5,310 nucleotides of DNA from an uncultured Prochlorococcus sp. (GTDB lineage: Bacteria > Cyanobacteriota > Cyanobacteriia > PCC-6307 > Cyanobiaceae). Position 1 is the first letter of the stretch; every line of letters begins with the position of its first letter. Shown here one piece after another: positions 1 through 5,310 of this stretch. The DNA lies in the NCBI GenBank assembly GCA_913041805.1, contig CAJWIZ010000054.1, positions 1 through 5,310 of the forward strand. The letters are read 5' to 3'. Made by a program: the position numbers and the translations under genes. The notes under the pieces were generated by a model. It was given only the letters and a program-made list of their open reading frames with translations. It did no database searches and was not told where the DNA came from.

Positions 1-101
1 ATAAGCATTTAGAGAGAGCTAGCAAGCCAATTCTGCCTGATGAAGATGATATTAAACACACAAATCACAAAAGAGTTTTTAAGACCGGTTGTTGGAGGTA
101 G
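1..101 (+). CDS. Possible 3' end of an unidentified rightward gene (partial)
   Basis: The frame beginning at base 3 is open from the left edge to a TAG stop at 99-101, giving 32 residues. They start KHLERASKPILPDEDD and end RVFKTGCWR. The other two forward frames hit stops within the first 12 bases, and two of the three reverse frames are also closed early. The peptide is hydrophilic, with an acidic DEDD patch followed by a basic tail, which would suit a soluble protein's C-terminus. The stop would lie 7 nt from the trpC stop on the opposite strand, so the two genes would converge. I do not recognise the protein, and 32 open codons can arise by chance. A short intergenic spacer is the alternative. 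Confidence 0.35.
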   Translation, partial: KHLERASKPILPDEDDIKHTNHKRVFKTGCWR

Positions 102-108
102 TAAATCC

Positions 109-993
109 TTAAATGCCAATCAAATCAATCAAACCATGACATATATCATCTTGACGCATTAAAGATTCTCCAACCAAAACGGCTTGCGCACCAACCGCAA
201 GAACTCTATTCAAGTCATCACGCATAAATAAGCCAGACTCACTAACCAGAAGTGCACCTTGATCAGTTAAACGTTTCTCAAATTGTTTGCAAAGGACTTC
301 AGTAGTAGATAAATCAGTCTTAAAAGTAGTTAAGTCACGATTATTAATTCCAATCAAAGGGAATGAAGCAATATCGAGAATTCTCTGCAGTTCTTCCGCA
401 TCATGAACTTCAACAAGTACTTGCAATCCAAGGTCATTTGCAACCCTTTGCAAATATTTCAAATCCTGATCTGAAAGTATCGCAGCAATCAACAAGACAG
501 CATCAGCACCTGCGGCCCTTGCCTGATATATCTGATATGGAGTCAAAATAAAATCCTTACATAAAAGAGGCAGGTCAACTGTCTTTCTTACCTCCACAAG
601 TACTTCAAAACCCCCTTTAAAGAAGGTCTTATCTGTCAAAACAGACAAACAGCTAGCACCCCCTTTTTTGTAAGCCTTCGCAATAGCTATTGGATCAAAG
701 TTTTCACGAATTATTCCTTTGCTAGGGCTAGCTTTTTTGATTTCAGCAATAACTGCTGGGAGCACAGGTGCTTGTTGCAATGCTTCCAGAAAACCTTTGG
801 GTTCATTGAGCTCAGCAATCTGAGCCTTTAATTTATCCAAGGGAACTCGCTGACGTGCCGCCTCAATTTCACGATCTTTCTCCCAAACAATTTTTTCAAG
901 AATATTCCTTGGTTCAGCCTCAGAATGAGGAATGGCATATTCCAAATTCGCGACCTTGACTCTTGGATTGGGAGGGCGGCGACGAATCTCCAT
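109..993 (-). CDS. trpC: Indole-3-glycerol phosphate synthase (TrpC)
   Basis: This enzyme closes the indole ring in tryptophan synthesis, converting 1-(2-carboxyphenylamino)-1-deoxyribulose 5-phosphate to indole-3-glycerol phosphate with loss of CO2 and water. The 294-residue protein is a cytosolic (beta/alpha)8 barrel. By family comparison the active-site residues are all present: E84 and K86 in [12 protein letters not shown]146 in CKDF, E195 in [10 protein letters not shown]217 in GINNRD, and E252/S253 in SESG. The phosphate-binding end VGESLM lies at about 274-279. The N-terminal stretch of about 30 residues before the catalytic domain ([10 protein letters not shown]...) is typical of cyanobacterial TrpC and supports the ATG at 991-993, although no clear Shine-Dalgarno sequence precedes it. 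The gene is a stand-alone trpC, not fused to trpF. It is last in the leftward cluster, 56 nt after lpd, and ends in TAA. Confidence 0.97.
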   Translation of the reverse strand: MEIRRRPPNPRVKVANLEYAIPHSEAEPRNILEKIVWEKDREIEAARQRVPLDKLKAQIAELNEPKGFLEALQQAPVLPAVIAEIKKASPSKGIIRENFDPIAIAKAYKKGGASCLSVLTDKTFFKGGFEVLVEVRKTVDLPLLCKDFILTPYQIYQARAAGADAVLLIAAILSDQDLKYLQRVANDLGLQVLVEVHDAEELQRILDIASFPLIGINNRDLTTFKTDLSTTEVLCKQFEKRLTDQGALLVSESGLFMRDDLNRVLAVGAQAVLVGESLMRQDDICHGLIDLIGI

Positions 994-1010
994 AAGATTG
1001 AAAATTAGCG

Positions 1011-1016
1011 ATTATC
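1011..1016 (-). promoter_or_regulatory. Candidate -10 element upstream of trpC
   Basis: On the minus strand the 56-nt lpd-trpC gap contains GATAAT, one mismatch from the TATAAT consensus, ending 17 nt before the trpC ATG. No convincing -35 hexamer lies 16-18 nt upstream. Promoters in marine picocyanobacteria are generally recognised mainly by the -10 element, so this could give trpC its own start inside the operon with a very short leader. One hexamer in AT-rich DNA is weak evidence. Confidence 0.25.
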
Positions 1017-1049
1017 CAAAAAGTGAACTAAAAGTAACTCAGGCAATAA

Positions 1050-2507
1050 TTAATTTAATGATTTTGCCTTCTTTAATTGCTGCCTAGCTTGCTTGTAGGC
1101 AACTTCAACAACTTCACTAAGAGTTGGATGAGTATGAACTTCAGAAGACAAAGTTTCAACACTCTGCCTTCTTGCGACGGCATTCGCGACCTCCTGAATT
1201 AAATCTGCTGCATGCAAACCATAAATATGAGCGCCTAGCACCTCACCTGTATCCTTGCGAAAAAGCAACTTCATCATTCCATCGCTCTCTAGTTCTGCCA
1301 AAGCCTTCGAATTAGCTTTGAAATAGCTGCGTACAATTCCCAGCTCAAAGCCCTCCTTAGATGCAAGTTCCTTTGAGTCTTCCTCAGTAAGCCCAACAGA
1401 ACTTATCTCAGGATGCGTAAAAGTAGCTGCTGGGATACTGCGATAATCAATAGTACGCAAATTCCCAAGAATATTTTCTACTGCAATAGTTCCTTGAGCT
1501 GCTGCAGTATGCGCAAGCATCAATTTGCCAGTTACATCTCCAACCGCCCAAAGATTAGGGACTGGATTACCTTTAACCAAAACCCTCATATTGTCATCAA
1601 TAGGAACAAATCCTTTAAGAGTCTCTACAGCCATAGATTCAAGGTTCAAAGCATTACTAGTTGGGACTCTTCCTGTAGCAACAAGCACTGCATCAACTTC
1701 TAACTCTTCCTTTAACTCACGCGTATTCACATCAGACAATTGAATACGAACAGGGCAGCCAGGTTGTACCTTGCTGGCCAGCAAGCCAGCTCGTGCATCA
1801 ATGTCACGCCCATCAATTAAATTTCTTGCAGCCAATTTTGTAAGGTCTTTATCAAAAGTAGGCATGACTCGATCAAGAGCCTCAATCATGGTGACTTCGC
1901 ACCCAAGAGCTGTATATATATCGGCAAATTCAAGGCCTATATAGCCACTGCCAATAATTGCAATCCAACGAGGTAACCACTCAAGATTGACTGCCTCATC
2001 ACTTGTAAAAACAGTTCTACCGTCAATTTCAATTCCAGGTGGAACAAACGGGTCTGAACCAGTAGCAAGAATTACATCTTTGCAAGAAAAGATCCTGTCG
2101 ATTCCACTTGCTTCTCTTAAGCCAACACGCTGATGACCTTCCAATCTCCCTTTACCCCTGAGAATAGTTACCCCAGCTCTTTCTAATGTCTTAGTTAAGT
2201 TGGTCCTAATTGTTGAAACTAATTTGTTTGCATGATCTGCAATCTTCTGCCTTTCAAATCGAACAGGGGCTGCATGAATCCCAAAAGCAGATAAATGTTC
2301 TGAATTAGCCAATTCCCTCACTCTTCCACTTGCTGCCAACAAAGCCTTTGAAGGCACGCAACCCCTGTTCACGCAAGTGCCTCCCATTTCGCGTGATTCG
2401 ATTATTGCGACTTTCAACCCATGTTCAGCAGCATGTTTAGCGGCATCAAAACCCCCATAACCTGCTCCTAAAACAATCAAGTCGAAGTCGAATTTGGCTT
2501 CGTTCAC
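1050..2507 (-). CDS. lpd: Dihydrolipoamide dehydrogenase (E3 component)
   Basis: This flavoprotein reoxidises dihydrolipoyl groups using NAD+. It serves as E3 of the pyruvate dehydrogenase complex and as the L-protein of glycine cleavage. The 485-residue protein shows the full class I pyridine nucleotide-disulfide oxidoreductase layout. The FAD-binding GAGYGG is at 14-19 and the redox-active cysteine pair C45/C50 lies in GGTCVNRGC. ATG at 148-150 is followed by the NAD-binding GSGYIG at 186-191, a second FAD contact AVGD is at 321-324, and a C-terminal dimerisation domain carries HTHPTLSE. H460 and E465 match the catalytic His-Glu dyad of E. coli Lpd. The start is GTG (2505-2507), 6 nt after the methyltransferase stop, with TAAGGA just upstream. 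The next residues KFDFDLIVLGAGYGG fit the expected N-terminus, and no ATG lies nearby. It is probably co-translated with the gene before it. Confidence 0.97.
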   Translation of the reverse strand: MNEAKFDFDLIVLGAGYGGFDAAKHAAEHGLKVAIIESREMGGTCVNRGCVPSKALLAASGRVRELANSEHLSAFGIHAAPVRFERQKIADHANKLVSTIRTNLTKTLERAGVTILRGKGRLEGHQRVGLREASGIDRIFSCKDVILATGSDPFVPPGIEIDGRTVFTSDEAVNLEWLPRWIAIIGSGYIGLEFADIYTALGCEVTMIEALDRVMPTFDKDLTKLAARNLIDGRDIDARAGLLASKVQPGCPVRIQLSDVNTRELKEELEVDAVLVATGRVPTSNALNLESMAVETLKGFVPIDDNMRVLVKGNPVPNLWAVGDVTGKLMLAHTAAAQGTIAVENILGNLRTIDYRSIPAATFTHPEISSVGLTEEDSKELASKEGFELGIVRSYFKANSKALAELESDGMMKLLFRKDTGEVLGAHIYGLHAADLIQEVANAVARRQSVETLSSEVHTHPTLSEVVEVAYKQARQQLKKAKSLN

Positions 2508-2510
2508 TGT

Positions 2511-2516
2511 TCCTTA
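2511..2516 (-). promoter_or_regulatory. Ribosome binding site of lpd overlapping the preceding stop codon
   Basis: On the minus strand the sequence reads TAAGGAACAGTG. The TAA is the stop codon of the methyltransferase gene, AAGGA is a Shine-Dalgarno core and GTG is the lpd start. The spacing of 3 nt after AAGGA is short. The arrangement supports the GTG start and suggests terminating ribosomes could re-initiate on lpd. Confidence 0.55.
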
Positions 2517-3410
2517 ATTCTGTTCAGATGACATTTTGGCTCTTCGCCGCTCCAATAACAGAGGAACAGCGGCTGATGCCACATTTAATGAATCTACTAA
2601 TGAGCTGTGAGGCAATGTAATGCGATGCGTGCAACATGCCTTAATACGTGGGTGCAAACCAGAGCCTTCATTACCCAGGACCAATACTGTTGGTTTTGTC
2701 CAATCAATATCCCAGTAAGGCAATATCAAGTCTTTTTTAATAGCTTCAGGGCGGAAGGTCCCCAACACTTGATGGCCTCTACTTATTGCGATTTCAAGTT
2801 TGTCAGCAAGTCCTTCGATAGCATCATGCTCTGAAATACCAATCCTCTGATAAGGCAAATGAAGAACAGCTCCAGATGAAGCCCTCATTGACTTTTGACT
2901 AAGTGGATCAGCACCTAATGCCAGCCATAAAACATCAACTTCTGCAGCCAAAGCAGTGCGAAAGAGTGTCCCAAGATTTCCTGGATCCTGCAATCGATCA
3001 AGTGCTAAAACGAAGTCAGCAAAATCATTAGGACTTGGCAAAGCCTTTAAAGGCAAAAGAGCAGCAACCCCATCAGGAGTTTTAGTTGTTAATGACGCTT
3101 CAAGAACTTTATGTGTTACCTCAGTAATAGCAACCTTATTAGGAACAGATTTCAATATCCCAAGGTGCTTGTCCAACCATGGTCTAGTGGCAACAATTTC
3201 AACAGGCAAGACAGAAGTGCGTAATGCTTCTTCTAACAAATGTGTCCCTTCAAGCAATAACAAGGAATGCTTTTCACGGCCTTCTTTTGTAGAAAGAGAC
3301 CTTAAGCGCCTAACCAATGGGTTTCGGCGACTTGAAATTAATAGCGAAGCACTAGAGCTAATGATTAATGCCTCAAAACGTTTTTTGCTTACGCACTTTG
3401 AATCCATCAT
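2514..3410 (-). CDS. spoU: SpoU/TrmH-family RNA 2'-O-methyltransferase
   Basis: This protein is predicted to transfer a methyl group from S-adenosylmethionine to a ribose 2'-OH in rRNA or tRNA. It has 298 residues. An N-terminal substrate-binding domain (about 24-115) begins ISSRRNPLVRRLRSL and contains LLLEGTHLLEEAL, as in RlmB-like members. The SPOUT knot domain follows with its three signature motifs: motif 1 LDRLQDPGNLGTLFRTA (N145, G147, R151), motif 2 LVLGNEGSGL (N247, E248, G249) and motif 3 ITLPHSSLVDSLNVASAA (S274, L275, N276). The exact target nucleotide cannot be told from sequence, so the symbol is a family label. Two adjacent ATG codons (3408-3410 and 3405-3407) can start it. Both lie inside the end of the upstream gene, and the roughly 23 residues before ISSRRNP look poorly conserved. 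No in-frame ATG or GTG offers a shorter start, and the first TTG would cut into the conserved region. Confidence 0.9.
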   Translation of the reverse strand: MMDSKCVSKKRFEALIISSSASLLISSRRNPLVRRLRSLSTKEGREKHSLLLLEGTHLLEEALRTSVLPVEIVATRPWLDKHLGILKSVPNKVAITEVTHKVLEASLTTKTPDGVAALLPLKALPSPNDFADFVLALDRLQDPGNLGTLFRTALAAEVDVLWLALGADPLSQKSMRASSGAVLHLPYQRIGISEHDAIEGLADKLEIAISRGHQVLGTFRPEAIKKDLILPYWDIDWTKPTVLVLGNEGSGLHPRIKACCTHRITLPHSSLVDSLNVASAAVPLLLERRRAKMSSEQN

Positions 3411-3621
3411 CTATCAATATCTGATTATCTTTAATCACTAAACCTTTTAATGACGAAATTTGACCTTTGATTCCTTCATTGGCAAGGTTTTCAATCATTC
3501 TTTTAATAACTAAATCCTCCACTGTTGAATCATCAATAAAGTCTGGTGTCAGTTTTTCCGCAAAGGCTCCTAGCTTGGATGCAACCAACTCAGAAGCATT
3601 AGTAATCTCCAACACAATCAT
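3373..3621 (-). CDS. Small uncharacterised protein, 82 residues
   Basis: From the ATG at 3619-3621 this encodes 82 residues with no signal peptide and no membrane segment. It reads as a compact acidic/basic soluble protein, with segments such as ASELVASKLGAFAEKLTPD and STVEDLVIKRMIENLANEGI that look helical. The C-terminal part alternates hydrophobic residues and would suit strands (LVIKDNQILIDDGFKVRKQ). I recall similar short hypothetical proteins in marine picocyanobacteria but know no function. The frame stays open 26 codons further upstream to 3699, but that extension runs into tRNA-Leu, so the internal ATG is preferred. Only a weak GGA lies 3 nt before it. The gene ends in TGA and shares its last 38 nt, in another frame, with the methyltransferase gene. 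The tRNA gene ends 37 nt upstream in the same direction. Confidence 0.8.
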   Translation of the reverse strand: MIVLEITNASELVASKLGAFAEKLTPDFIDDSTVEDLVIKRMIENLANEGIKGQISSLKGLVIKDNQILIDDGFKVRKQKTF

Positions 3622-3658
3622 TAATCCAAAAAACAATGGTTTTTCCCTTTCAAGATAA

Positions 3659-3742
3659 TGCGGATGGGGAGACTTGAACTCCCACGACATTTCTGCCACT
3701 AGTACCTGAAACTAGCGCGTCTACCAATTCCGCCACATCCGC
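3659..3742 (-). tRNA. trnL: tRNA-Leu (anticodon CAG, reads CUG)
   Basis: An 84-nt class II tRNA reads on the minus strand. The acceptor arm GCGGATG pairs fully with CATCCGC, followed by discriminator A, and the CCA end is not encoded. The D arm contains AATTGGTAGACGC. The anticodon stem CTAGT/ACTAG is perfect around loop TTCAGGT, giving anticodon CAG. The long variable arm pairs GGCA with TGTC across a GAAA loop. The T arm is GGGAG-TTCAAGT-CTCCC. Leucine identity follows from the anticodon, the long variable arm and discriminator A. No intron is present, unlike the cyanobacterial tRNA-Leu(UAA). The gene points in the same direction as the protein operon that follows, with no convincing terminator between them. 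Confidence 0.97.
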
Positions 3743-3770
3743 TGGCTTCAATCGCCTAAACGACGCTAGG

Positions 3771-3800
3771 AACATAATTCATCAATTGCCTAATAACCAA
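3771..3800 (-). promoter_or_regulatory. Candidate promoter for tRNA-Leu(CAG) and the leftward operon
   Basis: On the minus strand TTGGTT (3795-3800) as a -35 and TATGTT (3771-3776) as a -10 are separated by 18 nt. Each differs from consensus at two positions. The predicted start near 3764 would leave a leader of about 20 nt before the tRNA, which is reasonable for a tRNA gene. The match is imperfect, and the region is AT-rich enough for chance hits. Confidence 0.35.
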
Positions 3801-3804
3801 TTGA
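3782..3804. repeat. Short inverted repeat (TCAATTG / CAATTGA)
   Basis: TCAATTG at 3782-3788 and CAATTGA at 3798-3804 are 7-bp inverted arms around a 9-nt spacer, so the arm centres are 15.5 bp apart. The right arm overlaps the candidate -35 element of the leftward promoter. No T-run follows on either strand, so it does not look like a terminator. A regulator-binding site is possible, but I cannot name the regulator. Confidence 0.4.
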
Positions 3805-3829
3805 GAGGAACTCAAGCCTATCCACTTTT

Positions 3830-3835
3830 TATAAC
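3830..3835 (+). promoter_or_regulatory. Candidate -10 element for murA
   Basis: TATAAC at 3830-3835 matches the -10 consensus at five of six positions. It would start transcription near 3842, giving a murA leader of roughly 57 nt. There is no good -35 at the usual distance: TTGAGA at 3801-3806 is 23 nt upstream, which is too far. The overlapping minus-strand reading is TATAAA, so this AT-rich box could instead serve the leftward transcript. Confidence 0.3.
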
Positions 3836-3898
3836 GGCCTTCTGGACGAAGTCATTTGCAATTGTCAAGATGGCTAAAAGTTTGAAGAGCAATAAGGC

Positions 3899-5191
3899 AT
3901 GCCAAATGCGGCATTAATCTCTCAAAAGATTGCGAAGCCGCACCTTGAGATAGAAGGAGACTGTGCTTTGTCAGGTGAATTCAGCATAAGTGGAGCAAAA
4001 AATTCAGCCTTAGTTCTAATGGCAGCCTCTCTATTAACTGAGGAGTCATTGGTTTTACAAAATGTGCCTCAACTGACAGATATAGATGGAATGAGCGAAA
4101 TCCTCTTAGCAATGGGGATTGGTCTAAGACGTTCCAATGATGCATTACATATAAATGCTTCAGGCTTAAAACATGTCGAACTGCCTTATGAACTCGTTCA
4201 TGGACTTAGAGCCAGTTTCTTTTGCATAGGCTCACTACTCGCGCGCCTAGGACAAGCAAAAATCCCACTACCAGGAGGCTGTGAAATAGGCGCAAGACCT
4301 GTTTCAGAACATATAAAAGGACTTAAGGCACTAGGCGCCTATATCAACGTTGAGCATGGTGTAGTTACAGCTTCAGTACCAGGGATCACAAATCGCTTAA
4401 AAGGGGCTGACATTGTTTTGGATTGTCCAAGTGTTGGAGCTACTGAAACAATTCTGATGGCAGCTGTCCTAGCAGAAGGTCGAAGCAGCATTGAAAATGC
4501 AGCACAAGAACCTGAAATTCAAGATCTAGCAAAATTCCTCAATGCCATGGGCGCAAAAGTATCAGGTGCTGGTGGTCCAAAAATCACTATTGAAGGAGTA
4601 AAGGAATTGCATGGTTGTAATTACACCGTTATGCCAGACCGTATAGAAGCAGGAACATTTCTTCTGGCAGGAGCTATTACTCGTTCTGTTGTAAGTGTTA
4701 CCCCTGTAATTCCTGAACATTTAAGTTCCGTACTACAAAAATTAAGAGATTGTGGTTGCAGTCTTGAAATAACTGATAACGAAATAAAAATCACGCCAAA
4801 AGAAATTAAGGGCGTTGATATAACAACTCAGCCCTTCCCTGGCTTCCCAACTGATTTACAAGCTCCTTTTATGGCATTAATGGCAACAGCAAAAGGTACA
4901 AGTGTAATCACTGAGAAAATCTACGAAAACCGTATGCAACATGTAGCTGAATTACAAAGAATGGGAGCTTCTATTCGTCTTCAAGGAAATACTGCAGTAA
5001 TTGAAGGTGTCCCTAATTTAAGTGCTGCCCCTGTATGTGGAGGTGATTTACGCTCAACTGCTGCAATGGTTCTTGCAAGCCTTTCAGCAAAAGGTGTTAG
5101 CAAAGTTGAAGGTCTAAAACATCTGGATAGAGGCTATTCAGCAATAGAAAAAAAGCTCAACAAAGCCGGAGCGCATATAACCAGGTATTAG
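3899..5191 (+). CDS. murA: UDP-N-acetylglucosamine 1-carboxyvinyltransferase (MurA)
   Basis: MurA catalyses the first committed step of peptidoglycan synthesis in the cytosol, moving enolpyruvate from phosphoenolpyruvate to UDP-N-acetylglucosamine. The 430-residue protein has the EPSP-synthase-like two-domain fold. By comparison with E. coli MurA, K34/N35 in SGAKNSA match Lys22/Asn23. C128 in [10 protein letters not shown] matches the catalytic, fosfomycin-reactive Cys115, and R133 matches Arg120. D319 in GFPTDLQAP matches Asp305, R385 in GGDLRST matches Arg397, and HLDRGY near the C-terminus is also conserved. A Cys rather than Asp at 128 predicts the fosfomycin-sensitive type. Relative to E. 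coli the N-terminus is about 13 residues longer. A TAA two codons before the ATG rules out any start further upstream. The Shine-Dalgarno signal is poor: AAGG lies only 1 nt from the ATG, and GAAGAG lies 9 nt away. No neighbouring cell-wall genes are seen. Confidence 0.97.
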   Translation: MPNAALISQKIAKPHLEIEGDCALSGEFSISGAKNSALVLMAASLLTEESLVLQNVPQLTDIDGMSEILLAMGIGLRRSNDALHINASGLKHVELPYELVHGLRASFFCIGSLLARLGQAKIPLPGGCEIGARPVSEHIKGLKALGAYINVEHGVVTASVPGITNRLKGADIVLDCPSVGATETILMAAVLAEGRSSIENAAQEPEIQDLAKFLNAMGAKVSGAGGPKITIEGVKELHGCNYTVMPDRIEAGTFLLAGAITRSVVSVTPVIPEHLSSVLQKLRDCGCSLEITDNEIKITPKEIKGVDITTQPFPGFPTDLQAPFMALMATAKGTSVITEKIYENRMQHVAELQRMGASIRLQGNTAVIEGVPNLSAAPVCGGDLRSTAAMVLASLSAKGVSKVEGLKHLDRGYSAIEKKLNKAGAHITRY

Positions 5192-5225
5192 CAAGAAAAC
5201 TTCCGCTGTCATAAACTCAGAGAAA

Positions 5226-5307
5226 GGGAGCGTGGTGGAATTGGTAGACGCACCGCACTCAAAATGCGGCACCTTCGGGTTTGTCGGTTCGAGTCCGACC
5301 GCTCCCA
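5226..5307 (+). tRNA. trnL: tRNA-Leu (anticodon CAA, reads UUG)
   Basis: This is an 82-nt class II tRNA. The acceptor arm GGGAGCG pairs fully with CGCTCCC, followed by discriminator A, and CCA is not encoded. The D arm contains AATTGGTAGACGC. The anticodon stem CCGCA/TGCGG encloses loop CTCAAAA, giving anticodon CAA. The long variable arm closes as ACC-TTCG-GGT, and the T arm is GTCGG-TTCGAGT-CCGAC. It lies 34 nt after the murA stop in the same direction. It may be processed from the murA transcript or use its own promoter: CATAAA at 5210-5215 is a possible but weak -10. Only 3 nt of sequence remain after it. Confidence 0.97.
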
Positions 5308-5310
5308 CTT

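Larger units (their letters stand above)
3743..3898. other. Divergent intergenic region between tRNA-Leu(CAG) and murA
   Basis: This 156-bp non-coding stretch must hold the start signals for the leftward tRNA/operon and probably for the rightward murA. It contains the two candidate promoters listed separately and three copies of the palindrome CAATTG at 3783, 3798 and 3859. It also has a 7-bp inverted repeat, TCAATTG at 3782-3788 and CAATTGA at 3798-3804. I see no riboswitch-like structure or RNA gene in it. Confidence 0.6.

Noticed and set aside
1018..1041. Possible terminator after lpd: interrupted hairpin with a run of five T on the minus strand
   Set aside because: The stem has only two 3-bp blocks with mismatches between them and is AT-rich, so it is too weak to call. 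It may just be intergenic AT-rich sequence.
2956..3441. 161-codon forward open frame opposite the methyltransferase gene
   Set aside because: It is the antisense shadow of a well-supported SpoU-family gene and shows no recognisable motifs. The same applies to the shorter forward frames opposite trpC, lpd and spoU.
3625..3646. AAAAAC-CATT-GTTTTT hairpin after tRNA-Leu(CAG) as a terminator
   Set aside because: The stem is five A-T pairs and one C-G pair, which would be unstable. It also sits directly before the start codon of a gene that would then lack a promoter.
3622..3699. 26-codon upstream extension of the small protein frame (MAEMSWEFKSPHPHY...)
   Set aside because: It reads through the 3' half of tRNA-Leu(CAG). 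The codons simply translate the T arm and acceptor stem, and an internal ATG at 3621 gives a sensible protein.
3863..3868. Perfect TTGACA -35 hexamer on the minus strand
   Set aside because: The position 17 nt downstream reads CCAGAA, not a -10. The nearest TATAAA is 29 nt away, so the spacing does not fit a promoter.
3659..5307. Self-splicing group I intron in a cyanobacterial tRNA-Leu
   Set aside because: The known intron lies in tRNA-Leu(UAA). These two genes have anticodons CAG and CAA and uninterrupted anticodon loops.
1..5310. A novel accessory or defence system
   Set aside because: All large coding regions belong to well-known housekeeping families with intact catalytic residues. Base composition looks uniform, and there are no repeats, integrases, transposases or toxin-antitoxin-like pairs.

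Overview
This window looks like chromosomal housekeeping DNA from a marine picocyanobacterium, most likely a low-light type Prochlorococcus (or a close Synechococcus relative). The DNA is visibly AT-rich and the genes are tightly packed. TrpC has the cyanobacterial N-terminal extension starting [10 protein letters not shown]. MurA has a short N-terminal extension of the kind I associate with this group. The genus is inferred from remembered protein similarity, not from a search.

Layout from left to right. The first ~100 bases hold what may be the 3' end of a rightward gene that starts outside the window. A leftward cluster follows. In transcription order it runs tRNA-Leu(CAG), an 82-residue uncharacterised protein, a SpoU/TrmH-family RNA 2'-O-methyltransferase, dihydrolipoamide dehydrogenase (lpd, GTG start) and indole-3-glycerol phosphate synthase (trpC). 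Spacings in that order are 37 nt, a 38-nt overlap, 6 nt and 56 nt, so the protein genes probably form one operon, perhaps with an extra start before trpC. A 156-bp divergent intergenic region (3743-3898) separates this cluster from the rightward murA gene, and a second leucine tRNA (CAA) follows murA 34 nt downstream and nearly reaches the right edge.

The genes serve separate core processes: tryptophan synthesis, the E3 step of 2-oxoacid dehydrogenase and glycine cleavage complexes, RNA modification, peptidoglycan precursor synthesis and leucine decoding. All key catalytic residues I looked for are present and no gene appears broken. I see no mobile element, CRISPR array, defence system or other novel system. 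The points that merit a second look are small: the uncharacterised 82-residue protein and its out-of-frame overlap with the methyltransferase gene, a tRNA placed directly upstream of a protein operon, and a cluster of CAATTG palindromes between the divergent promoters.
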